A stretch of 64,000 nucleotides of DNA, taken from positions 1 through 64,000 of the forward strand of contig JABDBK010000001.1 in assembly GCA_013288655.1 (NCBI GenBank), read 5' to 3'. The notes under the pieces were generated by a model that ran no database searches, was not told the DNA's origin, and saw nothing but the letters and a program-made list of their open reading frames with translations. Below are positions 47,064-55,808 of this stretch, in pieces (position 1 is the first letter of the stretch; every line of letters starts with the position of its first letter). Source of the stretch: Gammaproteobacteria bacterium. Its GTDB lineage: Bacteria; Pseudomonadota; Gammaproteobacteria; DSM-16500. A program made the translations under genes and the position numbers.

Positions 47064-47483
47064 ATGAAGAAAATGATTTTCTTATCTTCGATAGTTATTT
47101 TTGCACTTTCAACCTCATCACTCGCAATACCATCGAAAGAAGTCCGATGCCCTTCTGCTGAAAGTATCCAAAGCGCTCCATGGGGCAAGATTTATCAATA
47201 TGAACCCTTTTGGATGTTAGAAAAAGCTCATAGTTTTTATGATACCGATGACGAATGGTTATTTCTTATGATGTATATTCTAGCAGATGATGAAAAAGAC
47301 GCTATTGTACAAGCTAATGAAGCTCAAAAAACGTTATATTTACAAGGCCTACAACCACATAAAGAACATTGGCATTGTGTTTATTCGGTAAGTAGTCCTA
47401 CTTCACCTTGGGCTTCAGCATCGGCTGTATCACCTCCAAAATTAGATGGGATAAATTTATTGCAAAAGGATAAAACGATATGA
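47064..47483 (+). CDS. Small exported protein, function unknown
   Basis: 139 residues with a signal peptide (KKMIFLSSIVIFALSTSSLA). The mature part has two cysteines and a helical middle (WLFLMMYILADDEKDAIVQANE). The ATG at 47064 has AAGGA 8 bases upstream; an ATG at 47055 overlaps it. The end, VSPPKLDGINLLQK, recurs as VSPPKLDGINFFAT in a fragment near 48656. The stop codon lies in the left arm of a long hairpin. Confidence 0.6.
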   Translation: MKKMIFLSSIVIFALSTSSLAIPSKEVRCPSAESIQSAPWGKIYQYEPFWMLEKAHSFYDTDDEWLFLMMYILADDEKDAIVQANEAQKTLYLQGLQPHKEHWHCVYSVSSPTSPWASASAVSPPKLDGINLLQKDKTI

Positions 47484-47554
47484 ATTTTGGTGACTTTTGT
47501 AAGGTGGGCACGTCGCTGAGAAGCGCTCCTTTGTCCACCCTACAAAATTCATAT
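47478..47554. terminator. Bidirectional hairpin between convergent genes
   Basis: The outer arms 47478-47489 and 47543-47554 (ATATGAATTTTG and its complement) pair perfectly; inside, TGTAAGGTGGGCA pairs imperfectly with TGTCCACCCTACA around a GC-rich core. It sits between two convergent small genes and probably ends both transcripts. The GTGGGCA...TGTCCACC core is the kind of palindromic repeat found in many copies in bacterial genomes. Confidence 0.55.
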
Positions 47555-47588
47555 GGTTTACAAAAGTTGAAAATCTCGTTAATTTATT

Positions 47589-48071
47589 TTATTGAATTAC
47601 CAAAATTGCTTTATCATTAGCTTCTTTTGTAGAAATACCTTCCGCTGCTCGAGTTATAGCAAGAATAGAATAGTTACCTTTAGCCCGCATGGTAAAATTT
47701 CCATATCCTTCTCTAGTTGGGCAAATACGTTCCCCCGGATATAAAACAAATGTTTGTGAGTCTAAAATATTATCTTGGCCAACTATGAGATCAAACCTAT
47801 ATCCATATTGCATGGCATAAGAACTTTTATTACTTAAACATGCTTTTTGCTGTACTGGAACACGAACAGCTTTATTAACTTGGCCTACGGCATTTCCCGT
47901 TTTGGCATAAACACTATCAACCGCTATATTATTGCCACCTGAGTAAACTTCAATTCTTACCGGTGGGATATCTGTAACCCCAGCAGTTTTGAAATGCTCT
48001 TCGTTAATAATCTGATAAGCAAAAGTAGTTGATGAAATGAGCAGAGCCGAACAGAAAAATATTTTTTTCAT
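47589..48071 (-). CDS. Exported beta-rich protein, function unknown
   Basis: 160 residues with a signal peptide (KKIFFCSALLISSTTFAYQ). The mature protein looks beta-rich with two cysteines (KACLSNKSS, ERICPTREG) and could be a small secreted or surface protein. Its start, NEEHFKTAGVTDIPPVRIEV, closely parallels SEEHVRTPGVLSAPPVKIEI in the shorter neighbour at 48109. No family recognised. Confidence 0.6.
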   Translation of the reverse strand: MKKIFFCSALLISSTTFAYQIINEEHFKTAGVTDIPPVRIEVYSGGNNIAVDSVYAKTGNAVGQVNKAVRVPVQQKACLSNKSSYAMQYGYRFDLIVGQDNILDSQTFVLYPGERICPTREGYGNFTMRAKGNYSILAITRAAEGISTKEANDKAILVIQ

Positions 48072-48108
48072 GCTTTATTCCTTTATTAAATTAGTTTATA
48101 TAAATTTT

Positions 48109-48327
48109 TTAATGACTTTTATCAGGAGGAGTTTTATTAGAAGAATTTATGATTTCGATCTTAACAGGAGGGGCACTTAATACACCAGGAGTTCTGACAT
48201 GTTCTTCGCTTAAGATTATAATTCCTTCTTTCGCTAAAGCATCATGATCACTGGCAGGGATTTTTTTTGCTTCCAATGCGGTATTAATTGATACAAGTAA
48301 TAATAAAAATAGACTAAACTTTTTCAT
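48109..48327 (-). CDS. Short exported paralog of the neighbouring gene
   Basis: About 72 residues: signal peptide (KKFSLFLLLLVSINTALEA), then a region matching the N-terminal part of the mature neighbour at 47589, then an early stop at TPPDKSH. It looks like a truncated duplicate or a natural short form. Upstream in-frame codons to 48369 lack a ribosome site, so I use the ATG at 48327, although its own site is weak. It is about 37 bases upstream of the longer paralog on the same strand. Confidence 0.55.
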   Translation of the reverse strand: MKKFSLFLLLLVSINTALEAKKIPASDHDALAKEGIIILSEEHVRTPGVLSAPPVKIEIINSSNKTPPDKSH

Positions 48328-48417
48328 TATGCTGTTATTTCCATATTTGAAGCTTGTTAATAATAACAATGGTCAATTATAAAGTCCAATTAAAAATTGT
48401 GACTTAGTAACCGGACT

Positions 48418-48704
48418 TTATTTTTCATTTAACAATAATGAAAGAGTAAGATGGTTTTTATCGTTGATTTCAAGTAACTTACTAAATAAAAGTTGCGCTA
48501 CCTCGGGTTTTACTTGTGTATAAAGATCTACTATTTTTATCCAGGGCGTGATTGAAAACTGATTGGTATTACCACACGCAGCATCAAAGATAACGTCAAA
48601 AGGAATTCGTGTGACGTAAGCGATGCCTTCTACCCCAAAAACTTACCTCGTGTCGCCTCCAAAATTAGACGGGATAAATTTCTTTGCAACACATGCTCAT
48701 TCAT
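48418..48704 (-). pseudogene. Frameshifted small gene
   Basis: From ATG 48704 the frame reads EHVLQRNLSRLILEATRGKF then hits TAG at a run of four G (plus-strand positions about 48634-48637). Adding one base lets it continue for 70 more codons (EGIAYVTRIPFDVIFDAACG, later KPEVAQLLFSKLLEI) to a TAA at 48418. Its beginning overlaps, on the other strand, the repeat of the 47064 gene's 3' end. So it is either a pseudogene or a gene with a one-base sequence error. No family recognised. Confidence 0.45.
48656..48681 (+). repeat. Copy of the 3' end of the 47064 gene
   Basis: 26 bases match 47433-47458 with one difference, and weaker similarity extends a few bases further on both sides. Read on the plus strand it gives VSPPKLDGIN, as in the 47064 protein. 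The two copies are in direct orientation about 1.2 kb apart and bracket the two paralogous exported-protein genes. Confidence 0.75.
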
Positions 48705-48726
48705 GGTAGGTATTACTCTTAGGTAA

Positions 48727-48762
48727 ATAAAAATCATGGTGTCATAAGTTGACACCATGATT
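48727..48762 (-). terminator. Rho-independent terminator after the 48790 gene
   Basis: On the minus strand AATCATGGTGTCA and TGACACCATGATT form a perfect 13-bp stem with a 5-base loop, followed by TTTTATTTACC. It lies 28 bases past the stop of the exported-protein gene and ends the ttcA transcript. Confidence 0.8.
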
Positions 48763-48789
48763 AACATTTCAATCATCAATATTATTTAT

Positions 48790-49209
48790 TTAAGCATAGT
48801 CATAAAAACAAGAAGCGGTTGCCATAGCTACTTCATTAGAAGTTTCATTTATTTTCATATCACCAACGGTATCAGCATGATACACAGAGTAATTATCACT
48901 TAGACTTTTGTGAGTATTACTGATAAATATAACGTTGTGATTTCCTCCAAAAGTCGCGCTTTCTGTAGCAACTCCTTGATTCTTGAATTCAAACCAACTT
49001 TTATAATTGTTAGATAATTCACAAACGATTTTCTTATTCAATTGATTATGATCCATATCATAATTAAATGATAAACCTGAATGATGAGTAGATAGGATAG
49101 CTTCGTTGTAGAAAGGAATACTAACTTGTTTAGCTGGCAAAGAATCGCTTGCTGCTACTTTAAATGAAATTAACGCTATAGGAATTAATAATAAATTAAC
49201 GTGTTTCAT
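48790..49209 (-). CDS. Exported protein, function unknown
   Basis: 139 residues with a signal peptide ([20 protein letters not shown]). The mature part is polar with two cysteines ([10 protein letters not shown] and TASCFYDYA), perhaps joined in a disulfide, and looks beta-rich. It overlaps the 3' end of ttcA by 14 bases, so the two are co-translated, although a functional link is unlikely. Unrecognised. Confidence 0.6.
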   Translation of the reverse strand: MKHVNLLLIPIALISFKVAASDSLPAKQVSIPFYNEAILSTHHSGLSFNYDMDHNQLNKKIVCELSNNYKSWFEFKNQGVATESATFGGNHNVIFISNTHKSLSDNYSVYHADTVGDMKINETSNEVAMATASCFYDYA

Positions 49210-50074
49210 TGTTGCTACTTCCTTCTAAGTAATTAATAAATTGTGTATTATAATCCATATTTTCCATCATAGACATCTCATTTTCTCGACCTTGCTCCAG
49301 ATTTTTAAAATCCCAATGTTTTTTATCCATCAATTGACTCAGTCTCACGCTTTGCAATGCATGCAGCATATTGCTAGGAATTTTTGGATTTTCTTGAGCG
49401 AGCTGATCAATTAACACTGCCACACGCTGTCTGGCAAGGTTTTCCTGGGAACCGCATAAGTTACAAGGAATAATCGGAAATCGACGTTCTTTTGCATAGC
49501 TAATAATATCTTTTTCCTGGCAATATACTAAAGGACGTATGACGACATGTTTTTTATTATCGCTTAAAAGTTTTGGCGGCATGGATCGAATTTCACCGCT
49601 GTAAAGTATGGACATTAATAAAGTTCGAATTAAATCATCTCTATGATGACCTAAGGCAATCTTGTTATAACCATGTTCTTCTGCATAAGTATAGATAATT
49701 CCCCGCCGTAATCTCGAGCATAATGAGCAATAGGTATTACCTTCAGGAACTTTTTCTTTAACAATAGAATAAGTATCTTTTGTTAAAATTTCATAAGGGA
49801 TTTTAGCATCTTCTAACCATTGACGTAATCCAGCATCACTCCAACCCGGCTGAGCTTGGTCCAATGTAAAAGCAAATAAATCAAACCTGGCCCTAGCTCT
49901 TTGTCGAAGTAAGTTAAGTATGCGCAACATAGTAAATGAATCTTTACCACCTGATAGACATACCATTATTCTGTCACCCGATTGGATAAGATTGAAATCT
50001 GCTATGGCCTTCCCCGTATAATGTAATAATTTTTTTTCAATGGCTGATTCTTTTTGCAAGGACTTATAACCCAC
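49196..50074 (-). CDS. ttcA: tRNA 2-thiocytidine synthase TtcA
   Basis: 292 residues. The PP-loop SGGKDS (residues 41-46) binds ATP; Cys116 and Cys119 in [11 protein letters not shown] and the later [14 protein letters not shown] hold the iron-sulfur cluster. It adds sulfur to C32 of some tRNAs. Full length. Confidence 0.95.
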   Translation of the reverse strand: MGYKSLQKESAIEKKLLHYTGKAIADFNLIQSGDRIMVCLSGGKDSFTMLRILNLLRQRARARFDLFAFTLDQAQPGWSDAGLRQWLEDAKIPYEILTKDTYSIVKEKVPEGNTYCSLCSRLRRGIIYTYAEEHGYNKIALGHHRDDLIRTLLMSILYSGEIRSMPPKLLSDNKKHVVIRPLVYCQEKDIISYAKERRFPIIPCNLCGSQENLARQRVAVLIDQLAQENPKIPSNMLHALQSVRLSQLMDKKHWDFKNLEQGRENEMSMMENMDYNTQFINYLEGSSNNETR

Positions 50075-50097
50075 GATTTATATAATTTAATCAATAG

Positions 50098-50137
50098 AAA
50101 ATGTTGCCGCTGAAGTGACGCCACTTCAGGACAACAT
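50098..50137 (-). terminator. Terminator after the cold-shock gene
   Basis: On the minus strand CTGAAGTG and CACTTCAG pair around GCGT, extended by TGTTG with CAACA, and TTTTCTATT follows. It lies just past the cold-shock gene stop and before ttcA. Confidence 0.65.
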
Positions 50138-50164
50138 AGAATATCAAGTTTCTTACCAGAAGAA

Positions 50165-50380
50165 TTATTGTTCGACGACAGAGACGTCTTCTGCTTGCAA
50201 GCCTTTTTGACCTTGAGCAACAGAAAACTCAACGCGCTGACCTTCCTCTAAGGAACGGTATCCGTCACCACGAATAGCGCGGAAGTGTACGAACACATCA
50301 CCACCTTGATCTCTTTGAATAAAGCCATAACCCTTACTGTTATTAAACCACTTGACGGTTCCATTTTCACGTGCTGACAT
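50165..50380 (-). CDS. CspA-family cold-shock protein
   Basis: 71 residues. The RNA-binding motifs KGYGFI and VFVHF are intact in [19 protein letters not shown] and [11 protein letters not shown]. The ATG at 50380 has AAGGTG 6 bases upstream; a longer frame from 50389 lacks a signal. It acts as an RNA chaperone. Which member of the csp family it is cannot be decided from the sequence alone. Confidence 0.95.
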   Translation of the reverse strand: MSARENGTVKWFNNSKGYGFIQRDQGGDVFVHFRAIRGDGYRSLEEGQRVEFSVAQGQKGLQAEDVSVVEQ

Positions 50381-50510
50381 ACTACACACCTTCTTAAATT
50401 TAACATGTATACCCTCAATGGGGTACTTTTAAATGATAACAAAAATACTTTATAGGTGATAGTAAATAAAAATAAATATACACTCGACTGTTTAAATAAT
50501 ACCTAAGACT

Positions 50511-51293
50511 TCAGATTTTGAGCTCATTAAATCTTACGAGCCTCACCTGGGCTTCATCTAAAAGCTTCACATATTGTTCGCTCTTCATAAATTCATATTC
50601 TTTAAGCCTGGAAGCATGAATCGGATCCATACTACCTGCATCTTCCAAACCTGGATGGCACATCATCAAACCACCCTGCTTTATATCCTTTAAAAACGAT
50701 CGAAATAAAGACTCATACTGATCCAACTTACTGAATGCATACACACCTGAAAATGACTGGTTATGCGGAATCTTGCGCGCCGCCAAGCTCTTTTTAAAAG
50801 CTGCCGCACCAGTTAACTGGAGAATAAGTTTTTTTACATTCCATATAGCACGAGGATCATCTATACACCTTATATAACAGCCATGATCACGTAAGCGTTC
50901 TTCATAGATCTCAAACAAAACATCACGTATCACAGGAAATTGATGCACGTGTTGATGACCATCAATAAAGTCTGGCAACACACCCATAGCAGAGATAAAT
51001 TGATCCAACTGAGTATTTAACTCTGCACGAATCGTATGTTTATGTAGCTGACGCAAATGAGACTTCAATAACAAAAGTGATAAAGGCCCCTTTCCCTCAG
51101 TTAAATTAAAATGAAGACCTATATCTACTTGATTCTTGTAAGGAATAAGCCAGGGAGCATGCAGCGGCCATCCAGAGCTTGTCACCATACAACTGATTGC
51201 TGTTAAACGTCTGCTCTTTAATAAATCAATTATTGCTTGAGAAATCGCGCAAGTTTGTCCATAATCGTCAGCGCAAAGTATGATGTATTTCAT
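50511..51293 (-). CDS. ChbG/HpnK (YdjC) family carbohydrate deacetylase
   Basis: 260 residues. The metal-binding residues are in ILCADDYG (Asp9, Asp10), IGLHFNLTEG (His61) and IDGHQHVHQFP near residue 120. Family members remove acetyl groups from N-acetyl sugars (ChbG on chitobiose, HpnK in hopanoid synthesis). The divergent ArnT-like gene starts 48 bases away; adjacency to envelope glycosylation genes favours an HpnK-like or lipid-sugar role. Confidence 0.85.
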   Translation of the reverse strand: MKYIILCADDYGQTCAISQAIIDLLKSRRLTAISCMVTSSGWPLHAPWLIPYKNQVDIGLHFNLTEGKGPLSLLLLKSHLRQLHKHTIRAELNTQLDQFISAMGVLPDFIDGHQHVHQFPVIRDVLFEIYEERLRDHGCYIRCIDDPRAIWNVKKLILQLTGAAAFKKSLAARKIPHNQSFSGVYAFSKLDQYESLFRSFLKDIKQGGLMMCHPGLEDAGSMDPIHASRLKEYEFMKSEQYVKLLDEAQVRLVRFNELKI

Positions 51294-51341
51294 GCTATAC
51301 CAGGATAGATAATATTTAGGTTAATTTACGGGAATTACGAC

Positions 51342-53087
51342 GTGTTATCAACACAAAATAGCAAGGCAACTCATGGATGGTTTTATGATCCATTCTTCAT
51401 AGCTGTTACCTTAATTTTCTTCTATGCTTTATGGATAGGATCTTATCCCCTATTCACACCAGACGAAGGTCGATATTCTGAAGTAGCACGTGAAATGATA
51501 GTCACAGGCGATTATATAACACCACGCCTTAATGGTATTGCCTTTCTCGATAAACCTATTCTTTATTACTGGCTGCAAGCATCCGCTATTCAACTCTTTG
51601 GCCTGAAAGAATGGGCATTACGCTTTTGGCCTGCGTGCATAGGTATTATGGGCAGCATCGTTGTCTATATCACAGGACGCACCCTTTATAATCGTCGTGC
51701 AGGTATCTTATCTGCTATCATTTTAGCAACATGTCCGCTCTATTTTGGTGCAGCACATTATGCAAACCTCGACCTGGAAGTATCTGTCCTGGTAAGTAAT
51801 GCACTCTTGTTTTTTATTAGCGCAATGCATACACCATCACAACGGGCGCGCAATGTATTTCTCATATTAGCTTATGTTTTTTCAGCTCTTGCTGTACTCA
51901 CAAAAGGCTTAATTGGCCTTGCTTTTCCTATGATGATTATAGGTGCCTGGATAGCGATACTTAAGCGCTGGAATTTGTTACTTCAAATACGGTTAATCAT
52001 GGGCTTGGTTCTATTTATCGTCATTGCAGCGCCATGGTATATTCTCGTACAACAAGCCAATCCGCAATTTTTTCATTATTTTTTTGTATTACAACAATTT
52101 TCTCGTTTTCTCACTCAAGCAGATTTTAACAATCAAACAACCACTTGGTTTTACGTTCCTATCGTACTTGCAGGGTTTTTGCCTTGGACATGTTTTCTTT
52201 TTCAAGCATTATTTCAACATATAAAATCCATATGGCAAGACAAACAAAAATATTCATCAGAATTGTTTATAATGATCTGGTTTGTCATCGTATTTACATT
52301 TTTCTCGATTCCCAAATCGAAAACCATTGGGTATATACTACCTGTTTTTCCTGCTCTTTCTTTAATCGTAGGTCATTATCTAAGTAAATGTTGGGGTCAA
52401 TTTAAAAATTCTGGTATTCAAATCGGCATATTTTTATTTGTTGTATCATGCCTCGCGTTTGCAGCACTATTTCTTGCTGAACCTAGAAATAATGTATTCC
52501 ATCTGGAGTTTCAATTAATACCTTATCTCATGACGGGCGGCGTCATTTTATCTTTAGCAGCATTAACCACTTATGTATGTTTTAGATTGAATAAATTTAC
52601 ACAACTTTTTTGTTGTATAGCTTTCGCGTCAGCATTATTTTTACTTTGTATTATCAGCTCTGCATCTGTCATTAATCATAAATCGACAAAATCACTAGCG
52701 AAGATCATTGCAACGCATATTAAGCCAAATGATGAGGTCGTTACTTATTGTCGATATTACCAGGATTTACCTATCTATCTACAACGCCGTATCACCATTG
52801 CCGCTGATTGGCATAATGATGATATTGCAAAATCCGATAATTGGCAGCGAGAACTGTGGTATCACATGAATTATGTCGATAGCTCTAAATGGTTAATTGA
52901 AAAACCTGAACTCATAGCGCGATGGGCAGGAGACAAACGCTTATTTTTATTAATTACCAGTGATATGTACCCCATATTCATGGATAACGTACATGAAAAC
53001 TATATGGCTGCTCAGGCATACCTTTTGGGGAGTTACAGTTTTAATGATAAGGATATGATATTGCTAGTGAGCAATAAAGAGCTTTAG
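51342..53087 (+). CDS. ArnT-like lipid-linked sugar transferase (GT39/GT83)
   Basis: 581 residues, about twelve membrane helices. GSYPLFTPDEGRYSEVAREM contains the catalytic aspartate-glutamate pair of the first periplasmic loop; FLDKPILYYWLQASAIQLFG follows, both diagnostic of ArnT/PMT-type enzymes. E. coli ArnT (550 residues) moves aminoarabinose from undecaprenyl phosphate to lipid A. Translation starts at GTG 51342 with GGGA upstream. The full arn operon is not present, so the sugar may differ. Confidence 0.87.
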   Translation: MLSTQNSKATHGWFYDPFFIAVTLIFFYALWIGSYPLFTPDEGRYSEVAREMIVTGDYITPRLNGIAFLDKPILYYWLQASAIQLFGLKEWALRFWPACIGIMGSIVVYITGRTLYNRRAGILSAIILATCPLYFGAAHYANLDLEVSVLVSNALLFFISAMHTPSQRARNVFLILAYVFSALAVLTKGLIGLAFPMMIIGAWIAILKRWNLLLQIRLIMGLVLFIVIAAPWYILVQQANPQFFHYFFVLQQFSRFLTQADFNNQTTTWFYVPIVLAGFLPWTCFLFQALFQHIKSIWQDKQKYSSELFIMIWFVIVFTFFSIPKSKTIGYILPVFPALSLIVGHYLSKCWGQFKNSGIQIGIFLFVVSCLAFAALFLAEPRNNVFHLEFQLIPYLMTGGVILSLAALTTYVCFRLNKFTQLFCCIAFASALFLLCIISSASVINHKSTKSLAKIIATHIKPNDEVVTYCRYYQDLPIYLQRRITIAADWHNDDIAKSDNWQRELWYHMNYVDSSKWLIEKPELIARWAGDKRLFLLITSDMYPIFMDNVHENYMAAQAYLLGSYSFNDKDMILLVSNKEL

Positions 53088-53208
53088 CAGCTCGCCGTTT
53101 TATGAGAATTTATCTATAAAAAAGAATAAGTTATGAAAGTGTAGAAAGAATATCTTTTTTCGCTTATAATGTAATAAATAGATACAAAATACACAAAACG
53201 GTGGGGTT

Positions 53209-54162
53209 ATGTCACGTAGAAATGTCTTTTCGCAAACTGGGAAGCCTGAACAATCTGAAGATACAGATCTTCTTCATACAGTTTTAATGCACGATCCAAA
53301 ACCAGAAACGAAGGACGAACCAAAGGCAAGCGAACAACTGGAAAAATTTTTTAACGATTTGAAAAAACTTTATGAGAATGATTATAATGATGAATGGGAA
53401 AATGATAAACAACGGCGTCAAAATTTAGAGAGTAAATTTAACAACGCCTTTCTCGCCTGTAAACAAGCAAGCGAATCATCAAAGAATCTGTTTAATTTGC
53501 TAAAGGAATGGGTAAAGCGTGTTTGTGATGTTAATGTAGAAAAAACAATAGAAAATGCTAGAGTTCAACTTTCATTATGCGAATTTGAATTTGCATTATG
53601 TGCATTAAAACTAAAAGCAACAACTACTCAGGGGCTTTTGGCAAACGCTGCTTTGGAAATGCATAATGAGATCGAGAAAGCAAAAACTAACAATAAAATC
53701 ACAGAAGATGATCGCCCGAAACTAACTAATATCATGAACTGTACGATAGCTTGTCTCACAGAAAATAAATCAGAAAATACAAAGGCATTTAATAAGGCTA
53801 TTGATGAAGCTGAAAAAGCTCATATGTCTATCGGTGATATACCTTGGGAAAAAACAAAAATCCGTGCGATATGTTTGGGTATAGGAGCGATATTACTAGG
53901 ATCACTTTTCATCGGTTTATCGTTGGCAAGTTTGGTACCTAGCTGGGGCTGGACAGCACCTTTTGCCATTGCGGGTATTAACGTTGGTTGGAATATAATT
54001 GCGTATGGAGCCACGGTTTTGGCCGGAATAGGCATCGCTGCAGTTGCGTCTAGTAAGTTAGAAAACAAAAGCCCTTTCTTTAAATATGCTGAAGAATTTA
54101 AAGACCAGCTATCACCCGATAATGAAACTCCAAAAAGCAACCCAAAAAGTAAGAACACATAG
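53209..54162 (+). CDS. Orphan coiled-coil protein with C-terminal membrane hairpin
   Basis: 317 residues. Residues 1-215 are charged and helical with coiled-coil character (EQLEKFFNDLKKLYENDYND); residues 222-285 hold two hydrophobic stretches (CLGIGAILLGSLFIGLSLAS and AYGATVLAGIGIAAVASS) before a polar tail. There is no N-terminal signal. The layout resembles many secreted effectors of Legionella and Coxiella and the 6138-6908 protein in this window, but no effector motif can be claimed. Unrecognised. Confidence 0.55.
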   Translation: MSRRNVFSQTGKPEQSEDTDLLHTVLMHDPKPETKDEPKASEQLEKFFNDLKKLYENDYNDEWENDKQRRQNLESKFNNAFLACKQASESSKNLFNLLKEWVKRVCDVNVEKTIENARVQLSLCEFEFALCALKLKATTTQGLLANAALEMHNEIEKAKTNNKITEDDRPKLTNIMNCTIACLTENKSENTKAFNKAIDEAEKAHMSIGDIPWEKTKIRAICLGIGAILLGSLFIGLSLASLVPSWGWTAPFAIAGINVGWNIIAYGATVLAGIGIAAVASSKLENKSPFFKYAEEFKDQLSPDNETPKSNPKSKNT

Positions 54163-54220
54163 GATCAGGCTTCTTCATCTCGGTAAATTTTTCTTTTAAA
54201 TTTATATAGTTATCCCCTAC

Positions 54221-54249
54221 TTGACTTGTAGTCACATTGAGACTACAAT
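54221..54249 (+). promoter_or_regulatory. Promoter and operator of the relB-like gene
   Basis: TTGACT and TACAAT are spaced by exactly 17 bases. Between them a perfect inverted repeat, TTGTAGTC (54226-54233) with GACTACAA (54241-54248), overlaps both boxes. RelB/DinJ antitoxins repress their own promoters through such sites, so this is probably the autoregulatory operator. Confidence 0.7.
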
Positions 54250-54282
54250 ATAAATATAGAATTAATTATTGAAGGTGATTAT

Positions 54283-54552
54283 ATGCGTACGGCTGACACT
54301 TATGTTCGCGCTCGTATTGATACTGCTACTAAAGAACGTGCTGCTGATGCCCTAGAGGCAATGGGTCTTTCCATTTCTGATGCCATTCGCCTCCTGATGC
54401 TTCGAGTAGCAGATGAACGTCGCTTACCCTTTGCAGTAAAGGTTCCCAATGCAAGCACAAAAAAAGCTATTGCCGAACTTGAATCAGGGAAGGGAAAACA
54501 GTTTAGTAATATTGATTCTTTTATGGAAGACTTAAATAATGAGGACGATTGA
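54283..54552 (+). CDS. RelB/DinJ family antitoxin
   Basis: 89 residues. The N-terminal RTADTYVRARIDTATKERAADAL and SISDAIRLLMLRVADERRLPF form the RelB/DinJ ribbon-helix-helix. The C-terminal part, which wraps the toxin, is intact. Its toxin gene, which overlaps by 14 bases, is cut to 16 codons, so the antitoxin is an orphan that may still repress its promoter or neutralise toxins encoded elsewhere. Confidence 0.88.
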   Translation: MRTADTYVRARIDTATKERAADALEAMGLSISDAIRLLMLRVADERRLPFAVKVPNASTKKAIAELESGKGKQFSNIDSFMEDLNNEDD

Positions 54553-54589
54553 TCGCTCAACGGCATTTAAAGGTATGCTGCTTTTATAA
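54539..54589 (+). pseudogene. 5' remnant of YafQ/RelE-type toxin gene
   Basis: The frame reads MRTIDRSTAFKGMLLL and stops. YafQ toxins begin in the same way (MRTI-RS-AFKRDYKR), and the 14-base overlap with the antitoxin gene is the normal operon layout. After AFK the sequence departs from the family and the catalytic part is absent. Confidence 0.72.
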
Positions 54590-54621
54590 GAGACATTTTA
54601 AGCAAAACCGCCAAAAAATGT

Positions 54622-55596
54622 TCACCCCTCCTCATCAAAGCCAAACTTCTGGTCAACAATATAATTCGGACGCCGCTTCACCTCAGTAAAAATACGTGCA
54701 ATATATTCCCCCAAAATACCTATCGAAAGCAGCTGAACACCGCCAAAAAACATAATAGCCACGACTAAAGTTGGAAAACCTGGTAGATCTGCGCCAAATA
54801 ATAGAGTCACAGTCACAATGTAAATGGCATAAATCAGCGAAACTAAGGAAATAATAAAACCCACAAAACCCCAAACCCTAAGAGGAACATCAGAAAATGA
54901 AGTAATGCCGGTGATGGCAAGCTCTGTTAATTTGCCAAATCCCCAAGCACTTTGACCGCCTGCACGTTCCTTAACATCGTAGGGTACTGCACAAGTATTA
55001 AAACCTACCCAGGCATATAAGCCCTTCATAAATCGTGTGCGTTCGTTCACATGATTCAATGCATGGATAACCTTTCTATCCAGTAAACGAAAATCACCCG
55101 CATGATTGGGAATAGTGATTTTTGATAATTTTGACATCAGCCAGTAAAAAAGAAGCGCGAAGCTGCGTTTAGCACGTGATTCATTCTTACGACTATTACG
55201 TAAGCCATAAACCATATCGCTGCCACCTGCCCACTTTTCTAAAAATACCGGAATAAGCTCTATAGGATGTTGAAAATCAGCATCTATTAAAATAGCTACA
55301 TCACCGCTACAATGGTCTAAACCTGCGGTTAACGCTATTTCTTTCCCAAAATTACGCGAAAACCCCAATACTTTAATATGAGAATTTTTAGGAAGCTTAC
55401 AAATGGTTTCTATCGTTGCATCTTTGCTGCCATCATCCACAACGATAATTTCATAGCTATCCGTCAAGGACTCAAGACAGGCGGTCAATTCAAGTAAGAA
55501 ACGGCTTATATTTAATTCTTCATTAAACACAGGAACGATGCATGAAATAAATAATTGTTTATTTTCAATAAGTTGAGATCGTTTCGCCTGACGCAT
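54622..55596 (-). CDS. GT2 family glycosyltransferase (ArnC/GtrB-like)
   Basis: 324 residues. A GT-A domain (SCIVPVFNEELNISRFL, VVDDGSKDAT, LIDADFQHP) followed by two C-terminal membrane helices (VPLRVWGFVGFIISLVSLIY and a second near residue 275) matches polyprenyl-phosphate glycosyltransferases such as ArnC, GtrB or DPM1. It loads a sugar onto undecaprenyl phosphate on the inner membrane face. The ArnT-like transferase 1.5 kb away is the likely user. Confidence 0.88.
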   Translation of the reverse strand: MRQAKRSQLIENKQLFISCIVPVFNEELNISRFLLELTACLESLTDSYEIIVVDDGSKDATIETICKLPKNSHIKVLGFSRNFGKEIALTAGLDHCSGDVAILIDADFQHPIELIPVFLEKWAGGSDMVYGLRNSRKNESRAKRSFALLFYWLMSKLSKITIPNHAGDFRLLDRKVIHALNHVNERTRFMKGLYAWVGFNTCAVPYDVKERAGGQSAWGFGKLTELAITGITSFSDVPLRVWGFVGFIISLVSLIYAIYIVTVTLLFGADLPGFPTLVVAIMFFGGVQLLSIGILGEYIARIFTEVKRRPNYIVDQKFGFDEEG

Positions 55597-55808
55597 AGTT
55601 AATCCTTATAAAGATCATATGATCAAAATTAGTTCACTTTTACCCTTGTTTTATAGTACAATAGCCATACGTTTAGTGGTCAAAGTTATCTAATTGGTTT
55701 AAAATGCGGCCACCGACACGTAAGCTAATGTTAATGTTAACATGATGATTGTGCTTTTAAGGAAGAGGCTAGTCAAAATAAAAAAATTATTCTTTAGAAG
55801 GGCTAGAT

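Noticed and set aside
47055..47161. 71-codon frame starting at 46946 in another phase
   Set aside because: Overlaps both the Hpt gene and the exported-protein gene without its own signals.
53820..54158. 112-codon minus-strand hydrophobic frame
   Set aside because: Antisense to the membrane hairpin of the orphan coiled-coil gene, which explains its hydrophobicity.
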